Source: Leuctra nigra (Eukaryota; Arthropoda; Insecta; Plecoptera; Leuctridae). From it: a stretch of 64,000 nucleotides of DNA. The stretch is taken from the NCBI GenBank assembly GCA_934045905.1, contig OW203769.1, positions 25,451,705 to 25,515,704 on the forward strand, written 5' to 3'. The notes beneath the pieces are model-generated. The model did not search any database and was not told where the DNA came from. It saw nothing but the letters and a program-made list of their open reading frames with translations. Positions 1 through 12,128 of the stretch are shown piece after piece; the stretch's first letter is position 1, and each line of letters starts with the position of its first letter. Both the position numbers and the translations under genes were made by a program.

Positions 1-2
1 CT

Positions 3-2276
3 TTTAATCGTATGTGGATTGAAGACAAGTTTCCTAGCTCATGGCTTGAGTCCATTTTAATTGCAATCCCGAAACCTGGAAAAGATAAGAAATATGCAAT
101 TAATTATAGACCAATTTCACTTACAAGTTGTTTGTGTAAAGTTATGGAAAAAATGGTAAATAAAAGATTAATTTGGACCTTGGAAAAAGAAAACCTTTTA
201 GCTGATGGACAATCTGGTTTCCGACGCAACCGATCTACTATTGATAATCTTGTAGAATTAGAATCACATATACAAAACTCCTTTATTACAAACCAACACC
301 TTCTCTCTGTCTTTTTTGACCTTGAAAAAGCTTATGATACGACATGGAAATATGGAATTTTGAAAACATTGCGTGACTGGGGATTCCAGGGACACATGCC
401 TAAATTCATTTCAAACTTTTTATCAAACAGAAAATTTCGAGTCCGTGTTGCTTCCACAGTGTCTGACACTTTAAATTTGGAGAATGGAGTACCCCAAGGA
501 TCGGTATTGAGCTGCACATTGTTTTTGATCGCAATCAACGGAATTTCATCCTGTATTCCCCAAACAGTAAAATACTCTCTCTTCGTTGATGATTTGGCTA
601 TTTACTTTAACTCTCATAGACTTAGTATTGCTGAACGTCAAATCCAACTAACTGTTAATCGTCTCGCTAGCTGGGCAGAAAGAAATGGTTTTAAGTTTTC
701 TTCAACGAAAACTACATGTGTTGATTTTAACCGATTACGTGGAATCCAGCCATCTCCAACCATCAAGATAGCTGGGTCAGAAATTAATTCAGCCGAGTCG
801 ATTAAATTCTTAGGGCTGACTTTCGACAAGAAATTAAATTGGAAACTCCAAATTCAAAATTTAAAAATTAATTGTATGAAAAAGCTAAATATCTTTAAAG
901 TTTTATCCAATACTATGTGGGGAGCAGATCGAGTCGTCATGCTCAGACTGTACAGAGCCTTTATTCGATCTCGCCTTGATTACGGCAGTATTGTTTATTC
1001 ATCTGCTAGAGAATGCTACCTAAAAACTCTTAACACCGTACAAAATGCAGCTCTCAGGTTAGCAACAGGTGCCTTTAGGTCGAGCCCTGTTGTTAGCCTG
1101 TACAGTGATGCCGGAGAACAACCTTTAGAAATAAGACGAACGTATTTGATGGCCAACTATACATCTAAATTAAAGAGTACGCCCAACAACCCGGCCCATA
1201 GTGTTGTTTTTCAGCCGCCCTATAGCAATATATATACTAAAAGGATCAAAGCTACAAGGCCTCTAGGCATCAGAGCGCAAGAACTTCTTATTGATTTAAA
1301 CATTGATTTACCGGATATCCTACCTATAGGATTTTCGGAGAAGGCTCCTTGGACAGTAACTGTGCCTACTTGCAATACACAGTTGGCTCAGTTTCCCAAG
1401 TCATCAACATCACAATATGTATATCAACAGCATTTTAATCATATGCGAACTTTTTATAAAGAATATGAACTAATTTTTACAGATGGATCGAAGATGAATG
1501 ATTCTGTTGGATGCGCATTTATTTTGGGCAAAACTGGCGTTTGTTTTAAACTTTCCTCGCTTGCTAGTGTGTTTACCGCCGAGCTTTACGCTATTCTTAA
1601 ATCTCTAAATTTTATTGAAAGTGACGGTAGACAAAATTTTTTAATTTGTTCAGATTCCCTTAGCTCGTTACAAGCCCTAAGAAGATTTTTCCCTGCTGAT
1701 AACCTCACCCAACACATACAAGATATTCTTTTCAAACTTCATTCTAGAGGAACCGCGGTAACATTTTGCTGGACGCCAGGACACTGTGGCATAGTCGGCA
1801 ACGAGAGAGCAGATGAAGCTGCAAAGAATGCATCGAATAAAAGATTCACGGACATAAATCAAATCACTACTTCAGACGCTAAAAACATGTTTAAAGAAAA
1901 ACTAATGCAAAAATGGCAAACATCTTGGACACAAACAACAGACAATAAATTAAGAACAATTAAACCTACCATTCGGGTCTGGTCATCTTCTTCTCGCAGG
2001 TCGCGCAGGGAAGAGGTTGTCATTGCCAGGCTACGAATTGGTCATAGTCGACTTACACACGGATTTTTGATGTGCCGTGAAAATCCACCTAGATGTGATG
2101 CATGTGATGCGCCATTGTCCATTCAGCATATATTATGCGAATGTGATAAATATAGTCTAAAGCGTAGGAGTCTGAATATGTCAGTGGATATCGAAGAGAT
2201 TCTTGATGACAACTCCAATAACATCGATAAGGTAATCAGATTTTTAAAGGAAACTAATCTATATGACGAAATTTAG
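3..2276 (+). CDS. LINE ORF2 protein, partial: reverse transcriptase + RNase H
   Basis: The frame is open from base 3 to the stop at 2274-2276, so this is the C-terminal part of a longer polyprotein; the first ATG at 12 is only internal. The RT fingers/palm carry the NYRPISLTS block, the GQSGFRRNRST block, the FFDLEKAYDT block with its catalytic Asp, GVPQGSVLS, and an FVDD catalytic box near residue 190 (V replaces the usual A). An RNase H domain starts near residue 490: TDGSK, the Glu in FTAELYAI, a SDSLSSL Asp, and GNERADEAAK. A Cys/His cluster (CDAC...HILCEC) lies near the C terminus. RT plus RNase H without an integrase fits the I/Loa/R1-like group of insect LINEs; the exact clade needs a tree. 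No frameshift or internal stop is seen. Confidence 0.93.
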   Translation, partial: FNRMWIEDKFPSSWLESILIAIPKPGKDKKYAINYRPISLTSCLCKVMEKMVNKRLIWTLEKENLLADGQSGFRRNRSTIDNLVELESHIQNSFITNQHLLSVFFDLEKAYDTTWKYGILKTLRDWGFQGHMPKFISNFLSNRKFRVRVASTVSDTLNLENGVPQGSVLSCTLFLIAINGISSCIPQTVKYSLFVDDLAIYFNSHRLSIAERQIQLTVNRLASWAERNGFKFSSTKTTCVDFNRLRGIQPSPTIKIAGSEINSAESIKFLGLTFDKKLNWKLQIQNLKINCMKKLNIFKVLSNTMWGADRVVMLRLYRAFIRSRLDYGSIVYSSARECYLKTLNTVQNAALRLATGAFRSSPVVSLYSDAGEQPLEIRRTYLMANYTSKLKSTPNNPAHSVVFQPPYSNIYTKRIKATRPLGIRAQELLIDLNIDLPDILPIGFSEKAPWTVTVPTCNTQLAQFPKSSTSQYVYQQHFNHMRTFYKEYELIFTDGSKMNDSVGCAFILGKTGVCFKLSSLASVFTAELYAILKSLNFIESDGRQNFLICSDSLSSLQALRRFFPADNLTQHIQDILFKLHSRGTAVTFCWTPGHCGIVGNERADEAAKNASNKRFTDINQITTSDAKNMFKEKLMQKWQTSWTQTTDNKLRTIKPTIRVWSSSSRRSRREEVVIARLRIGHSRLTHGFLMCRENPPRCDACDAPLSIQHILCECDKYSLKRRSLNMSVDIEEILDDNSNNIDKVIRFLKETNLYDEI

Positions 2277-2379
2277 AAGAAAAAAAAAAAAATTAAAATT
2301 ATGATATTAAAAGTTAACATGTAAAATATAAATTAAAATATTTAAATTTAAAATTTTTGAAAATATAAATTGAAAAAAT

Positions 2380-2406
2380 GGCGCTAATAACCAAGTCGTT
2401 AAGCGC

Positions 2407-2407
<1 letters not shown>
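2380..2407 (+). other. 3' UTR hairpin of the LINE
   Basis: GGCGCTAA and TTAAGCGCC form an inverted repeat around a loop of about 12 nt, directly before the poly(A) tail. LINE reverse transcriptases often recognise a 3' stem-loop, so this is probably the RT recognition element. Confidence 0.5.
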
Positions 2408-2452
<45 letters not shown>

Positions 2453-2456
<4 letters not shown>

Positions 2457-3205
2457 GAAAAATCACAGTGTAAAACCAGGGTTTCGGGGGCGCAGTTGGA
2501 TCAAGGTCATTCATTTAGGTACAATTTTGAATCGCACTTTATAGCTATTTTGGAAAATTATAAATTACAAAATATCCAAAAATTTGTTTTTTTTTTGAAT
2601 TTTAACTCAATTTTAACCATTTTGGAACGTTTTTGACATGACCTGTCTGTTTGTAAGTGTTTTTTTCCCAAATTATTTTAAATGTGCTTATTTTCTTAGA
2701 TGAACCCCTGATTTCGGGGGGGGGGCATGGCCCCCTCGGCCCCCCCTGAATACGCCCTTGTAACCTATGTATTGTTTTTAGAATTTTTGTATGCTGCTGT
2801 ATCAAAAATTTTGGTCAGATTATTTTATTGGGGGTCCATCCTGCGGGGCAGCGAAATGTATGAATTGAAATGTTAAGCAAACTACAAACTTGAGAATGTT
2901 GGGTATAGTTTTTATTTTTTAATGTTTTCTTTGTTGATTGCTTGATTTAAAAAAAGCATTTTTCTATTCTTGCTCTTATTCTGAAATTTTTTCAAAGTAT
3001 ACCTATCGAAAAATGTCAGGTTTTGTCTCCAATTTCGTTCTGGATTATGAGCATACTTCTATTATGTTTTGTTGCAAAACCGGGCGGCGTCAGACTGATG
3101 ATGTAAACATTCTATTAGAGATTCACCCACCGACTGAACATTTTATCACTCGCGATCTTTTTCTCAAACGGCCGAGCGAATCTGAACCGTCGAAAGACTG
3201 ATTAC
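2453..3205. other. Intergenic, no gene seen
   Basis: AT-rich sequence with a G-run/C-run block at about 2715-2757 (text similar to other G/C-tract repeats in the window). Only short, unremarkable open frames are present. Confidence 0.5.
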
Positions 3206-3365
3206 AGGACTTGTAGGGAGGTCTCATCACTAACACCGAATCGTCCTAGTATCTCTAGCTCAACGACAGCCAGGACAGCAAGCCAGTCAGATGGATGACC
3301 ATTCAGGTCACCCACCCAAGTACTGGCCGCATTCGATGTTGATCAGTCGAGAACAATGGTATCGA
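3206..3365 (-). repeat. 5S rRNA-derived SINE or pseudogene fragment
   Basis: Read on the - strand, 3304-3365 resembles the 3' two thirds of animal 5S rRNA: the stretch around GGTCACCCACCCAAGTACT is the complement of the conserved 5S region ...AGTACTTGGATGGGTGACC, followed by the complement of the GTTCTCG...GATCA region. Bases upstream (about 3206-3300) share CAGCAAGCCAG with the second copy at 30012-30090, which suggests a dispersed SINE with a 5S-type pol III promoter rather than a lone pseudogene. It is too diverged to be a functional 5S gene. Confidence 0.55.
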
Positions 3366-5839
3366 ATATCGAATATAAAATGTTAAATAAGAAAATAACC
3401 CACTGCTCTGTTCAACGAAATATTACTTCTTTTCTTACTATTGACCCTTTTCTATAAAACTTCAACCTAAATACTATAAACAAAAGATTTCATGGAAGTA
3501 AACGTATAATAATGCTCAATTCTTGGAATGATCAATTTATTTGTTGTCTAGCTAAAGGGCAAGTTAATTAATTTATTCAAAATTTGATCGAAATCCTGTT
3601 CTTCTTCACGACAAACTGTTGGTGCTCGCACGCTATGCCTTCGATCCACTTCCTTCATTATGATACCATTCATCATCAGAATCTTTAGGTACATTCTGAA
3701 CTTTTGAGCTGAAACTATTTAGATGGGACCAATGCAGGTAGATAGCTTGCCATATAAGATATGCTGCACCTTGCATTTTGTACATTTTGTGTACATGAAA
3801 TATCTAAAAATCATGGAATTATAGAATCTACGTCTTCCGATAACCGGTGGGAGGGGGAGGGTATTATTCCCCCGTGGAATTCCTCGTAAACAAAAAATTA
3901 AGTATAATACGTAAGTTAATACCCTTCACTTTTGATAATTTTGGTAATTTCTGAATGATCGTATGTTCACGATTCTGAAATAGTTAATAATGCTCAAATC
4001 GGAAGAAAACACTGATTTTAGTCATTTTACATGTTCCAAAACGCACCACAATGTTCGGAATTGAGTTTTCACAAAATGTTCTGGGGTCTAAGATCCCCGG
4101 ACCAACATGTGCTGCCGCCCCCCCCACCCCCTCCCATGAGGACCGCTTATTGAACTTTGACAACTTGCCCCCCCCCCCCCCCCCCCCTTCCCCTGGCCGA
4201 AATCCTGAGGACACCCATGACACTGCCAATAATAATATCGTTGATCGTTCCTGTTTTTTTCTGTCGATGTATGATCTTAGAATATCTGAAAAGAATATTT
4301 TTAATTTATAAGCTTTAAGTTACAGGGGATGTTATTTTTTGATGAAGACATTCAAATCAAATCAAATCAATTCAACGGGAACATTTTAATGACGTCTTAG
4401 ATTTTGATGAAAGTTTGTGAAGTTGTTAAGAATATAAACAGTTATTTCATATTTGGTATTATGTCGTCCCTCTAGTACTTTCAACCCTTCGGCAACATAA
4501 CTTCTTATGAACCATAGGAAGAAGTGAGATGAGAAAGAAGGTGATAATGAGATAAAACGTGAGAGAAACTGTATCAACTATAGAAATAATAGAAAAGTAG
4601 CATTACACAATATTTTCCTCGATACTTTCATGATTACAGGAAAGTGTTCAAATGTTGCTTCTAGATGTGATGTTTTGAATGAAGAACGATGGGGAGCGAA
4701 GCGTAAAGATAAATTAATTGGAATCGAAGTTAAGGATATTGAAATATTATATTTGAAATATTTAAATTAGTGTGTTCTTATACTAATAAGAACACAATAC
4801 AATTATTATTGACACTCTAGAAATAGTATAATTGAAAGTTAATTTCATTCAAATTATAATCATTTATTGCAATAGGCCGTGTTTCTGAGAGCCGTTGAGT
4901 AAATTGTGGATAAGCGTTTCACACAGTCTTCCCACTACTGCACTATCAAAATACGGTACTTCGAGAGTCAAGAATAAAACGCTACTAACAAATTAGTGTT
5001 AACCTTGATTTATAACTCATTGTTCACCCATGAACTAATACTGCTATAATTAGTTCATGGTTCACCTTTGGATGACAATTAGTAAAATATAAGAATATGA
5101 ATCAGAACATTTGAGGTTTTTGATCAATTAGATATTTTTTCAAGTAATTATATGATTTTGTTAAATTACGTAAACATGTTTACAAAATGTCAGCTTGCTC
5201 AGAGAATGTGGGAACTGTATCGCCAACAACCTGACAAAAAACAGAGATCACAGCCAAAAAAGTCAAAAGGAGACGCTCGCTTCACTTCTATTTGGTCTAT
5301 TTTACTTAGTATAGAAAAATGCTACCCGCCCACAAAATCAAAATGTTTTTATATCCCGGAACTCAAAAAGTTTAAGTGGCACTGTCGTAAGAAATAAAGT
5401 CAATAACCTTATTGGCTGCTAAGGAAACAATCTTTAAACTATTCCAAATAAATGAACCCTAATTGAGCAACTAACGCACCTTGATTTATTGCTGAGATGA
5501 AGATAATCGCATTATAATAATGTCTCATGTGTTCTGGATGGTGGAGACTTGGTATGAAGCGGGCCACATGGGCAGGTGGCAGGAAGGAAGTTGACTGCCC
5601 TCATGCCAGAAGTTCGCCGGGCTATTCGTCACTTCCGATATTTCAAAAGCACCATTAGAGGAAAAAATAATTTTTATGTTACGTAGTCCATAATGAAATA
5701 AAATGTTTTTGTTTTCTAAAATGTTGGTACATATATAAATGTATTAACGAATAATAAGATAACGTTTCAAACATGATACTTGTTTTCATGGGTCAGCAGT
5801 ATTGCAGGTTATTTTTATGATTAATGGGGGGAGGGCCCT
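3366..5839. other. Intergenic, no gene seen; contains poly-C tracts
   Basis: Mostly AT-rich. Two C-runs at 4115-4132 and 4168-4187 create spurious proline-rich frames. A frame at 5152-5397 (81 codons) is weakly basic and matches nothing I recognise. A GC-richer patch at 5520-5640 is unassigned. Confidence 0.5.
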
Positions 5840-6623
5840 CTGAGGGCTGCGGTGCTTCTTGATCTGGGGCTCGGTGCTTCTGGATCTGAGACTGCGGTGC
5901 TCCTGGATCTAGGGCTGCGGAGCTTCTGGATCTGGGGCGCGCTGCTTCTGGATCTGAGACTGCGGTGCTCCTGGATCTAGGGCTGCGGAGCTTCTGGATC
6001 TGGGGCGCGCTGCTTCTGGATCTGAGACTGCGGTGCTCCTGGATCTAGGGCTGCGGAGCTTCTGGATCTGGGGCGCGCTGCTTCTGGATCTGGGGCGCGG
6101 TGCTTCTGGATCTGGGGCGCGGTGCTTCTGGATCTGGGGCGCGCTTTTTCTGGATCTGGGGCTGCGGTGCTTCTGGTTCTGGGGCGCACTGCTTCTGGAT
6201 CTGGGGCTGCGGAGCTTCTGGATCTGGGGCGCGGTGCTTCTGGTTCTGGGGCGCACTGCTTCTGGATCGGGGGCTGCGGAGCTTCTGGTTCTGGGGCGCA
6301 CTGCTTCTGGATCGGGGGCTGCGGAGCTTCTGGTTCTGGGGCGCACTGCTTCTGGATCGGGGGCGCGCTTCTTCTGGATCTGAGACTGCGGTGCTCCTGG
6401 ATCTGGGGCTGCGGAGCTTCTGGATCTGGGGCGCGCTGCTTCTGAATCTGGGGCGCACTGCTTCTGGATCGGGGGCGCGCTTCTTCTGGATCTGAGACTG
6501 CGGTGCTCCTGGATCTGGGGCTGCGGAGCTTCTGGATCTGGGGCGCGCTGCTTCTGAATCTGGGGCGCGGTGCTTCTGGATCTGGGGCGTGCTTCTTCTG
6601 GATCTGGGGCGGGCTGCTCCGGA
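5840..6623. repeat. GC-rich minisatellite (units of about 21-24 bp)
   Basis: Tandem variants of GGTGCTTCTGGATCTGGGGC with interspersed GCGGAGCTTCTGG and CTGAGACTGCGG variants, about 35 units. There is a higher-order pattern: a block of roughly 66 bp recurs almost exactly at 5885, 5951 and 6017. Because no unit holds a stop in several frames, long low-complexity open frames appear on both strands (for example a Pro/Arg/Gln-rich frame of about 240 codons on the - strand). No start context, conserved domain or splice structure supports a protein. Confidence 0.9.
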
Positions 6624-8638
6624 ATGCAGCGCGTCAAAATTTTGACTCAATTCTATGCGTTTTGGATTTTGTAATAAAATGTAAACTTTTCTCTACAGAA
6701 AAATACTTTTAATGTTTGGATTCCGACATATTTTTCCCCGTGAATAGGCAAGAAGAAACACAAACTATTGTTTGTTAACTGAACTGTTCATTAAATTAAT
6801 TTATTTTATTTTATTTGTTATTATGGTCTGGTGAGTAATTAATAAAATTTATTAATCAGAAAAAATCAGATGAAACAAAGCATTTATATTCCGAGGAAAA
6901 GTACAAGAAAACTCTAGGATTTATGTCAATAACTATTATCCGTGTCTTTTCGGTCATTGTGGAATATTCCATCCGGTTGCCTCATGGTTTAATCCTCTTA
7001 TTTCAAAGTCAATAGGTAATGTGCCATTTCCTTTATTAAATAAAAGTTATGCACATTAGATCACAACATTAGTAAATAAGCCATACGCGTAAACCGTTTA
7101 GTCACATCTTTTATTTGCGTTTCAAGCAATTTTTGGTGCGGACACGGTTTCTTTTGTTGTATATAATGTATTTGTTGTAATTAAAACAACAGATGAGCTA
7201 TATACTTACTTGTAGCTTTGTGAGCAATTTGAATGTATAATGTTGCAAGCTATGAAGGAGTTAAGAAGTTAAAACAATATTTTAATTGGATATTGGAAAC
7301 TGGATATTTCAGTCGCTGGATATTATGAAGTTTTAATTTTTATCTTGAAATATTCTCCGGTGATTTGGTATTTTCGTCGCTCAGATAGCTTTTGATATAG
7401 CACTTGAAGTGATATACACTTCAATTATTTCAAAATGCTCTGCAATAATGATGTATTTTAATTTATATTAAATATTTTTTGTATTAGTGTAGCTGTATTA
7501 AAATCCTCCCTCTCTCCCCCCCCCCCCCCCCCCCCCCCCTATGCACACATACTGTGAAAACACTAAAACAATGGGCAAACCTACATACTTAGGTCCTATA
7601 ATACCAAAATTGGAGGAATTAAACTATATTTGAAATAATATTGAAAATAGCTATTGTCGATCGCCACTTACTGTCCAAGTTACACCATCTTCAGAATGAA
7701 AACACTATTGACCTCACGCTTATCGCCTAAAAGAAACCGAAAGAATCTCGAACGATGATCGGAAGTGGGAATCTTCGTACGCCGTTTGAAGGACCTTGGA
7801 GCCAGCATGAAAGAATGTTGAAGTCATTCAAAAGAGGCCGTCTGATTCGGGACTAACGCAAGATTCAGGAGGCTGTGTAGGCGTGGTCTTGATGGACCAG
7901 AAGCTAGAAGTGTGCCTCTTGATGGTGGGAGTTCTGACGTACTTGCCACTTCCAAGAAATACATCAATCTGATTCATACTTTCGGAATGAATGGTTTAGT
8001 GGCTCGAATTCTGATTCATATTTTAGATTCATCGATGGTAATTGTCGTTAAATAGTTATTCGGAGAATTTCACGCATCTCTGTTGGATTCTGGGTACAGA
8101 TCAGAAGAGATGGTATGTTTCTATACTTATTGCTGGAAGTCGTCTGTTCGTAGTAAGATACTTATATAAAATGGGGGAGTTGAGTATGAGATAATATAGC
8201 GAGGAAATTTGTAGAAATAAATAAAATATAACTTAAAATACTAGGTATAGCTGTCACTGTTTGTGTTGTGGAATGCAGTTTTTTGGAATTCAAATTTGTC
8301 GGAAAAATTAAGAACTTTAAATGACAAATTAAATGCTTTAATTTCCTTGTTTTTCATGTTATACCATGTCATGGTATATCATGTCATGAATAATATATTA
8401 AGTATATTCTATCAGTTCTACCAGATGAATTGTTTATTTAATTTAGGTATCCAATGATTTTCCGAGGGTGGTTTGATTATGGAGTTGATCATGGAAGCGA
8501 CACTACAACTCCATGGTTTGATGACAAGAGCAGATCAGCCCAATTCGCTAAACAGCCGTTGTTCTTGATCAATCTCCCCGAGTGTTTGAAATCACAATAC
8601 AGTATTTTTTAAATAGGTATAAATGTAGTGATTATTTA
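6624..8638. other. Intergenic, no gene seen
   Basis: AT-rich DNA with a pure C-run at about 7518-7539. The less AT-rich stretch 7690-7950 includes a short frame that I cannot identify; it may be a transposon relic. Confidence 0.5.
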
Positions 8639-11600
8639 TAGTCAGGGAACAGAATCTGAAAAGACGTCTCCTTCTCATGAGTACAAGTAAATCGTGTTAA
8701 AAGCAAACTGAATAGTGATTCCCACTAACTCGACCCCGCTGAATCCAAAAAGTGACGTTGGCAATTCGAAATCCGACTCCTTCTACCCTTAAACTTAAAA
8801 AACCCTGTTCTAGGGGTTTAAAGCTAAAAACCGTACCAAATTTGTCAAAACTTACGATAAAATTACGAAAAAAAACTCATGTCAAGTTTAAATACTGATT
8901 AATAAAATGGCATCTTCAAAATTTTGATAATGACCCTTCAAACTTGCTGATTGGGCCCATTATCTCAAAAAACGCACTTGCTAATTTTTCACAAAAAAAT
9001 ATAACTTGTCGGTGCTGCTTAACTAAGAAAGTCATAAAGCTCATACTTTACAAAAAACTGCCCAATACAATAAGGAAGATAATGCAGTTTACCGCATTTC
9101 GGTAGATTGCCGGGTTACTTAAATATAGTCATTTGAATAAGGCAACTCCACGGGCCCGCTGCATCGCCCTAGCGTCCCACAGCTTGGCCCAACGGTATTG
9201 CGGTGGAGGGGGGATGATGTGACGGGGAACAGCCAATGCGTGCTAGGTATTTATAGCGCGAAACTGTGTGTTCACCATGCAGCTATTCAAAACTAATTAT
9301 TCACTGTGAAATTGTCAATTTTAATGTACACTATGTCAGTTAGCAGAGGTTTGTTGTCATTCTGTAGGTGTGGGAGATTTAATCCTTCCTTTTGGCAAGT
9401 TATCAATCAATTGATCACATATAGATTAATCAATATACCAAGATAAAGTAATAAAACGAAGAAGTTAATGTACCGGGAATGTATATGATAAAAAGTAAAA
9501 ACCCTACTCTGGACGACGCATCACTATGTAGAAACACAAATTAAAATAATGCCTCCGCACTTTTCACTATAATGTAGAAGTGGCCACGGCTCAAGGTTTG
9601 TCGTGTTTTGCCCCAATTAATTCATTGAATAGATAGACCACATTATAGTCCAGAGTCTAAAGGGTTTGACTCCCCACTAATTGCAACATCAGAGTATTTT
9701 GATATCGTTGGATTCAGAAAAAATTACTTTATAACATACCATAAGTCTACCAAAATTAAAATAAGGTATTATTAATTTACTCGAATATGGTATCGAACGA
9801 AAATTCTTTTCAAGTAGAGTTCAGAAAAAAATATTACAAAATTCAAAATTTTTACCAAGGTCAAATATGCTCTAAAGTACCCAGAATGGCCTCTATAGAG
9901 GCACGCGACTTAAAATGGCTGCCGTAGTCGCATCCGAAGAGCTACAGACTTGCTTTTTGTGTCATTTTAGGAATCAACAATCATACAATCTTCTGTAACA
10001 TGTCAAAAGTCTACAAAATTCCAAATAGTGCTAATGATTATAATTTGTGAATTAGTGAATAAGAAAATTAAACAAAATTATATAGTGCAGTTGCAAAGCA
10101 ATTGAACTGTGGATTTTTAGATTAAATGTTCAGTACTTGCAAATATCTCAATTGTTATCTTCTGAACATTTTTGGAAGAGGAGACATTTGATTCGAACTT
10201 GCATTTTCAAGATGGCGGCCAAAGATCAATGCGGCCACTGCAATTACAATATATCAGCTCCCGTTGATACGATTTTAATTATATTTCTTTTATAATGAAG
10301 CTGAATAATGTCTTCATCTTTTTTGTAATAAGTAATATTATTATATCTCGAACAGTTAAAAAGTTTTATTTAAAATTACTGATAATTTGACTTTTGGATT
10401 TTCGTTTTAAACTGTTTAAGCCTATGTATATTGTTGTGTGTATGTCCACGGAAAACATTTTTCAAATAAAATAATCTGAAAATGTCATTAGCTGTCCTGT
10501 GATATATAAATGATGGGTTTTAAAGTCAACGGGAGATGAGAAAATAGGTTTTTAATATTCAGAAATCTGAATACTGGAATTTTGCTATCTCAATGATTAA
10601 GGTTTATGTTCTAAACCCATTTTCTCAGCTCCTATTGACTTTATACCCCACAAATTATACATCATATGAAAGCTAATAATATGTCCAGAGTATAATAATT
10701 AAAAATGTTTCGCGTGGACATACACACAACAATGTAAATAGGCTTATAACCATATTGAACGAAAACCCAAAAGTCAAATTAGGTATCAGTAATTTTTAAT
10801 GTTACTTTTAAACTGTTCGAGATATGATAATAATACTTATTACAAAAAAGATGAACACATTATTCAGCTTCAATTTCAAAGAAAATAAATTAAAATCGGA
10901 TCAACGGGAGCTGAGATATTGAAACTGCAGTGCCGCATTGATCATTGGCCGCCATCTTGAAAATGCAGGATCGAATCAAATGTCTCCTCATCCAAAAATG
11001 TTCAGGAGGGTACAATTGAGATATTTGAAAGAACTAAACATTTAATCTTAAAATCCATAGTTTAATTGCTTTGCTACTGCACTATATAATTTTGTTTAAT
11101 TTTCTAATTTACTAATTAACAAATGATTATCATTAGCACTATTTTGATTTTAGTATACTTTTGATATGTTACAGAAAATTGTATTCTTAATCGAATGACA
11201 CCAAAAGCATGTCTGTAGCTCTTCGGATGCGACTACGGCAGCCATTTTAAGTCGCGTGCCTCTATAGAGGCCATTCTGGGTACTTTAGAGCATATTTGAC
11301 CTTGGTAAAAATTTTGAATTTTTTAATATTTTTTTCTGAACTCTACTTGAAAAGAGCTTTCATTCGATACCATATTCGATGTATTTACATTACACTGTAA
11401 ATTAATAATCGCATTCAATTGTTTTTCACTAATTGACCAATCAGAGGAAGCCATCTTATTTTAATTTTGGTAGACTTTTGGTATGTTATACAGTTATTTT
11501 TTCTGAATCCAATGATATAAAATACTCTAATGTTGCAATTAGTGGGGGGTCAAACCCTTTAGACTCTAGACTAAAAGGTGGCCCACTCGATCCCGCGTGA

Positions 11601-12128
11601 GGCGAGATGAGCTGGATGCAATCTGAGGTCAATGCATTTGAACATTTCTGTAGACCAAACTATTCAACATTTTGTAATACGGTTGATTTCGTTACGGCAG
11701 TCAGGATGTTGGGTATGTTATTAACAATTGTCAAGTGTTTAACTCTTATACTTTTTTTAGAATTACGTGATATGTTTTCCAATTTGGCTAAATTTTATTG
11801 AAGTCAATTGTTCAAATATTATTTAGTACATTAATTGTTTACATTTTGCCCATACATGCAGCGACAAATATGTTCATTACATGTTCAGCTATATTACGGT
11901 TTTTTAACATTTGTTTTATCTCGTCTAGTTACGAAAATAGGGCTGATTTTATGATTAAGGGTAGTTCACCCCGTTTTTGTTGAATTTAAGGGTGAAGGAG
12001 TCAAATGACAGGATGCCAACGTTTTTTTTCGAATTCAGCGCATCAAAATACATAAGAATATCGACGTTGGCAACTTTTAACAGACCTGCCCGCAAAGTTG
12101 TCATTTTTTTAATTCTGTTCCCTGACTA
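8639..12128. mobile_element. Foldback DNA transposon, non-autonomous, 3.5 kb
   Basis: Terminal inverted repeats read TAGTCAGGGAACAGAAT at the left end and its complement at the right end. Both ends are flanked by the same trinucleotide TTA (8636-8638 and 12129-12131), as for PIF/Harbinger-like TWA target duplications. Inside the termini, matching but diverged inverted blocks continue (GCTGAATCCAAAAA...ACGTTGGCA and GACTCCTTCTACCCTTAAA on the left, complements at about 11985-12060). The centre is a long palindrome (9646-11573). No transposase frame is present, so mobilisation would need an enzyme in trans. Confidence 0.75.
9646..11573. repeat. Long imperfect palindrome (about 1.9 kb) inside the foldback element
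   Basis: Left and right arms mirror each other over almost their whole length. Examples: TAGTCCAGAGTCTAAAGGG at 9646 with its complement ending at 11573; CCCAGAATGGCCTCTATAG at about 9889 with its complement near 11270; CAAGATGGCGGCCAAAGATC near 10209 with its complement near 10958. The symmetry centre is near 10.6 kb. Arms differ by scattered substitutions and a small indel (the right arm has extra sequence near 11400-11460). It could be a separate foldback element nested in the larger one; its own target duplication is not clear. Confidence 0.8.

Larger units (their letters stand above)
1..2452 (+). mobile_element. Non-LTR retrotransposon (LINE), 3' portion, with poly(A) tail
   Basis: The element enters from the left edge, so its 5' part lies outside the window. 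It consists of the open ORF2 end, a short AT-rich 3' UTR, a small hairpin (2380-2407) and an uninterrupted run of about 45 A (2408-2452). A 3' poly(A) tail with no LTR identifies target-primed retrotransposition. The intact frame and pure A-run suggest a fairly recent insertion. The target-site duplication cannot be tested because the 5' junction is missing. Confidence 0.9.

Noticed and set aside
4051..4311. Proline-rich frame through poly-C tracts
   Set aside because: Created by C-runs; no domain or conservation.
5909..6650. Several long low-complexity frames on both strands of the 5.84-6.62 kb minisatellite
   Set aside because: By-products of a repeat without stops; no splice, start or domain support, and opposite-strand frames are equally long.
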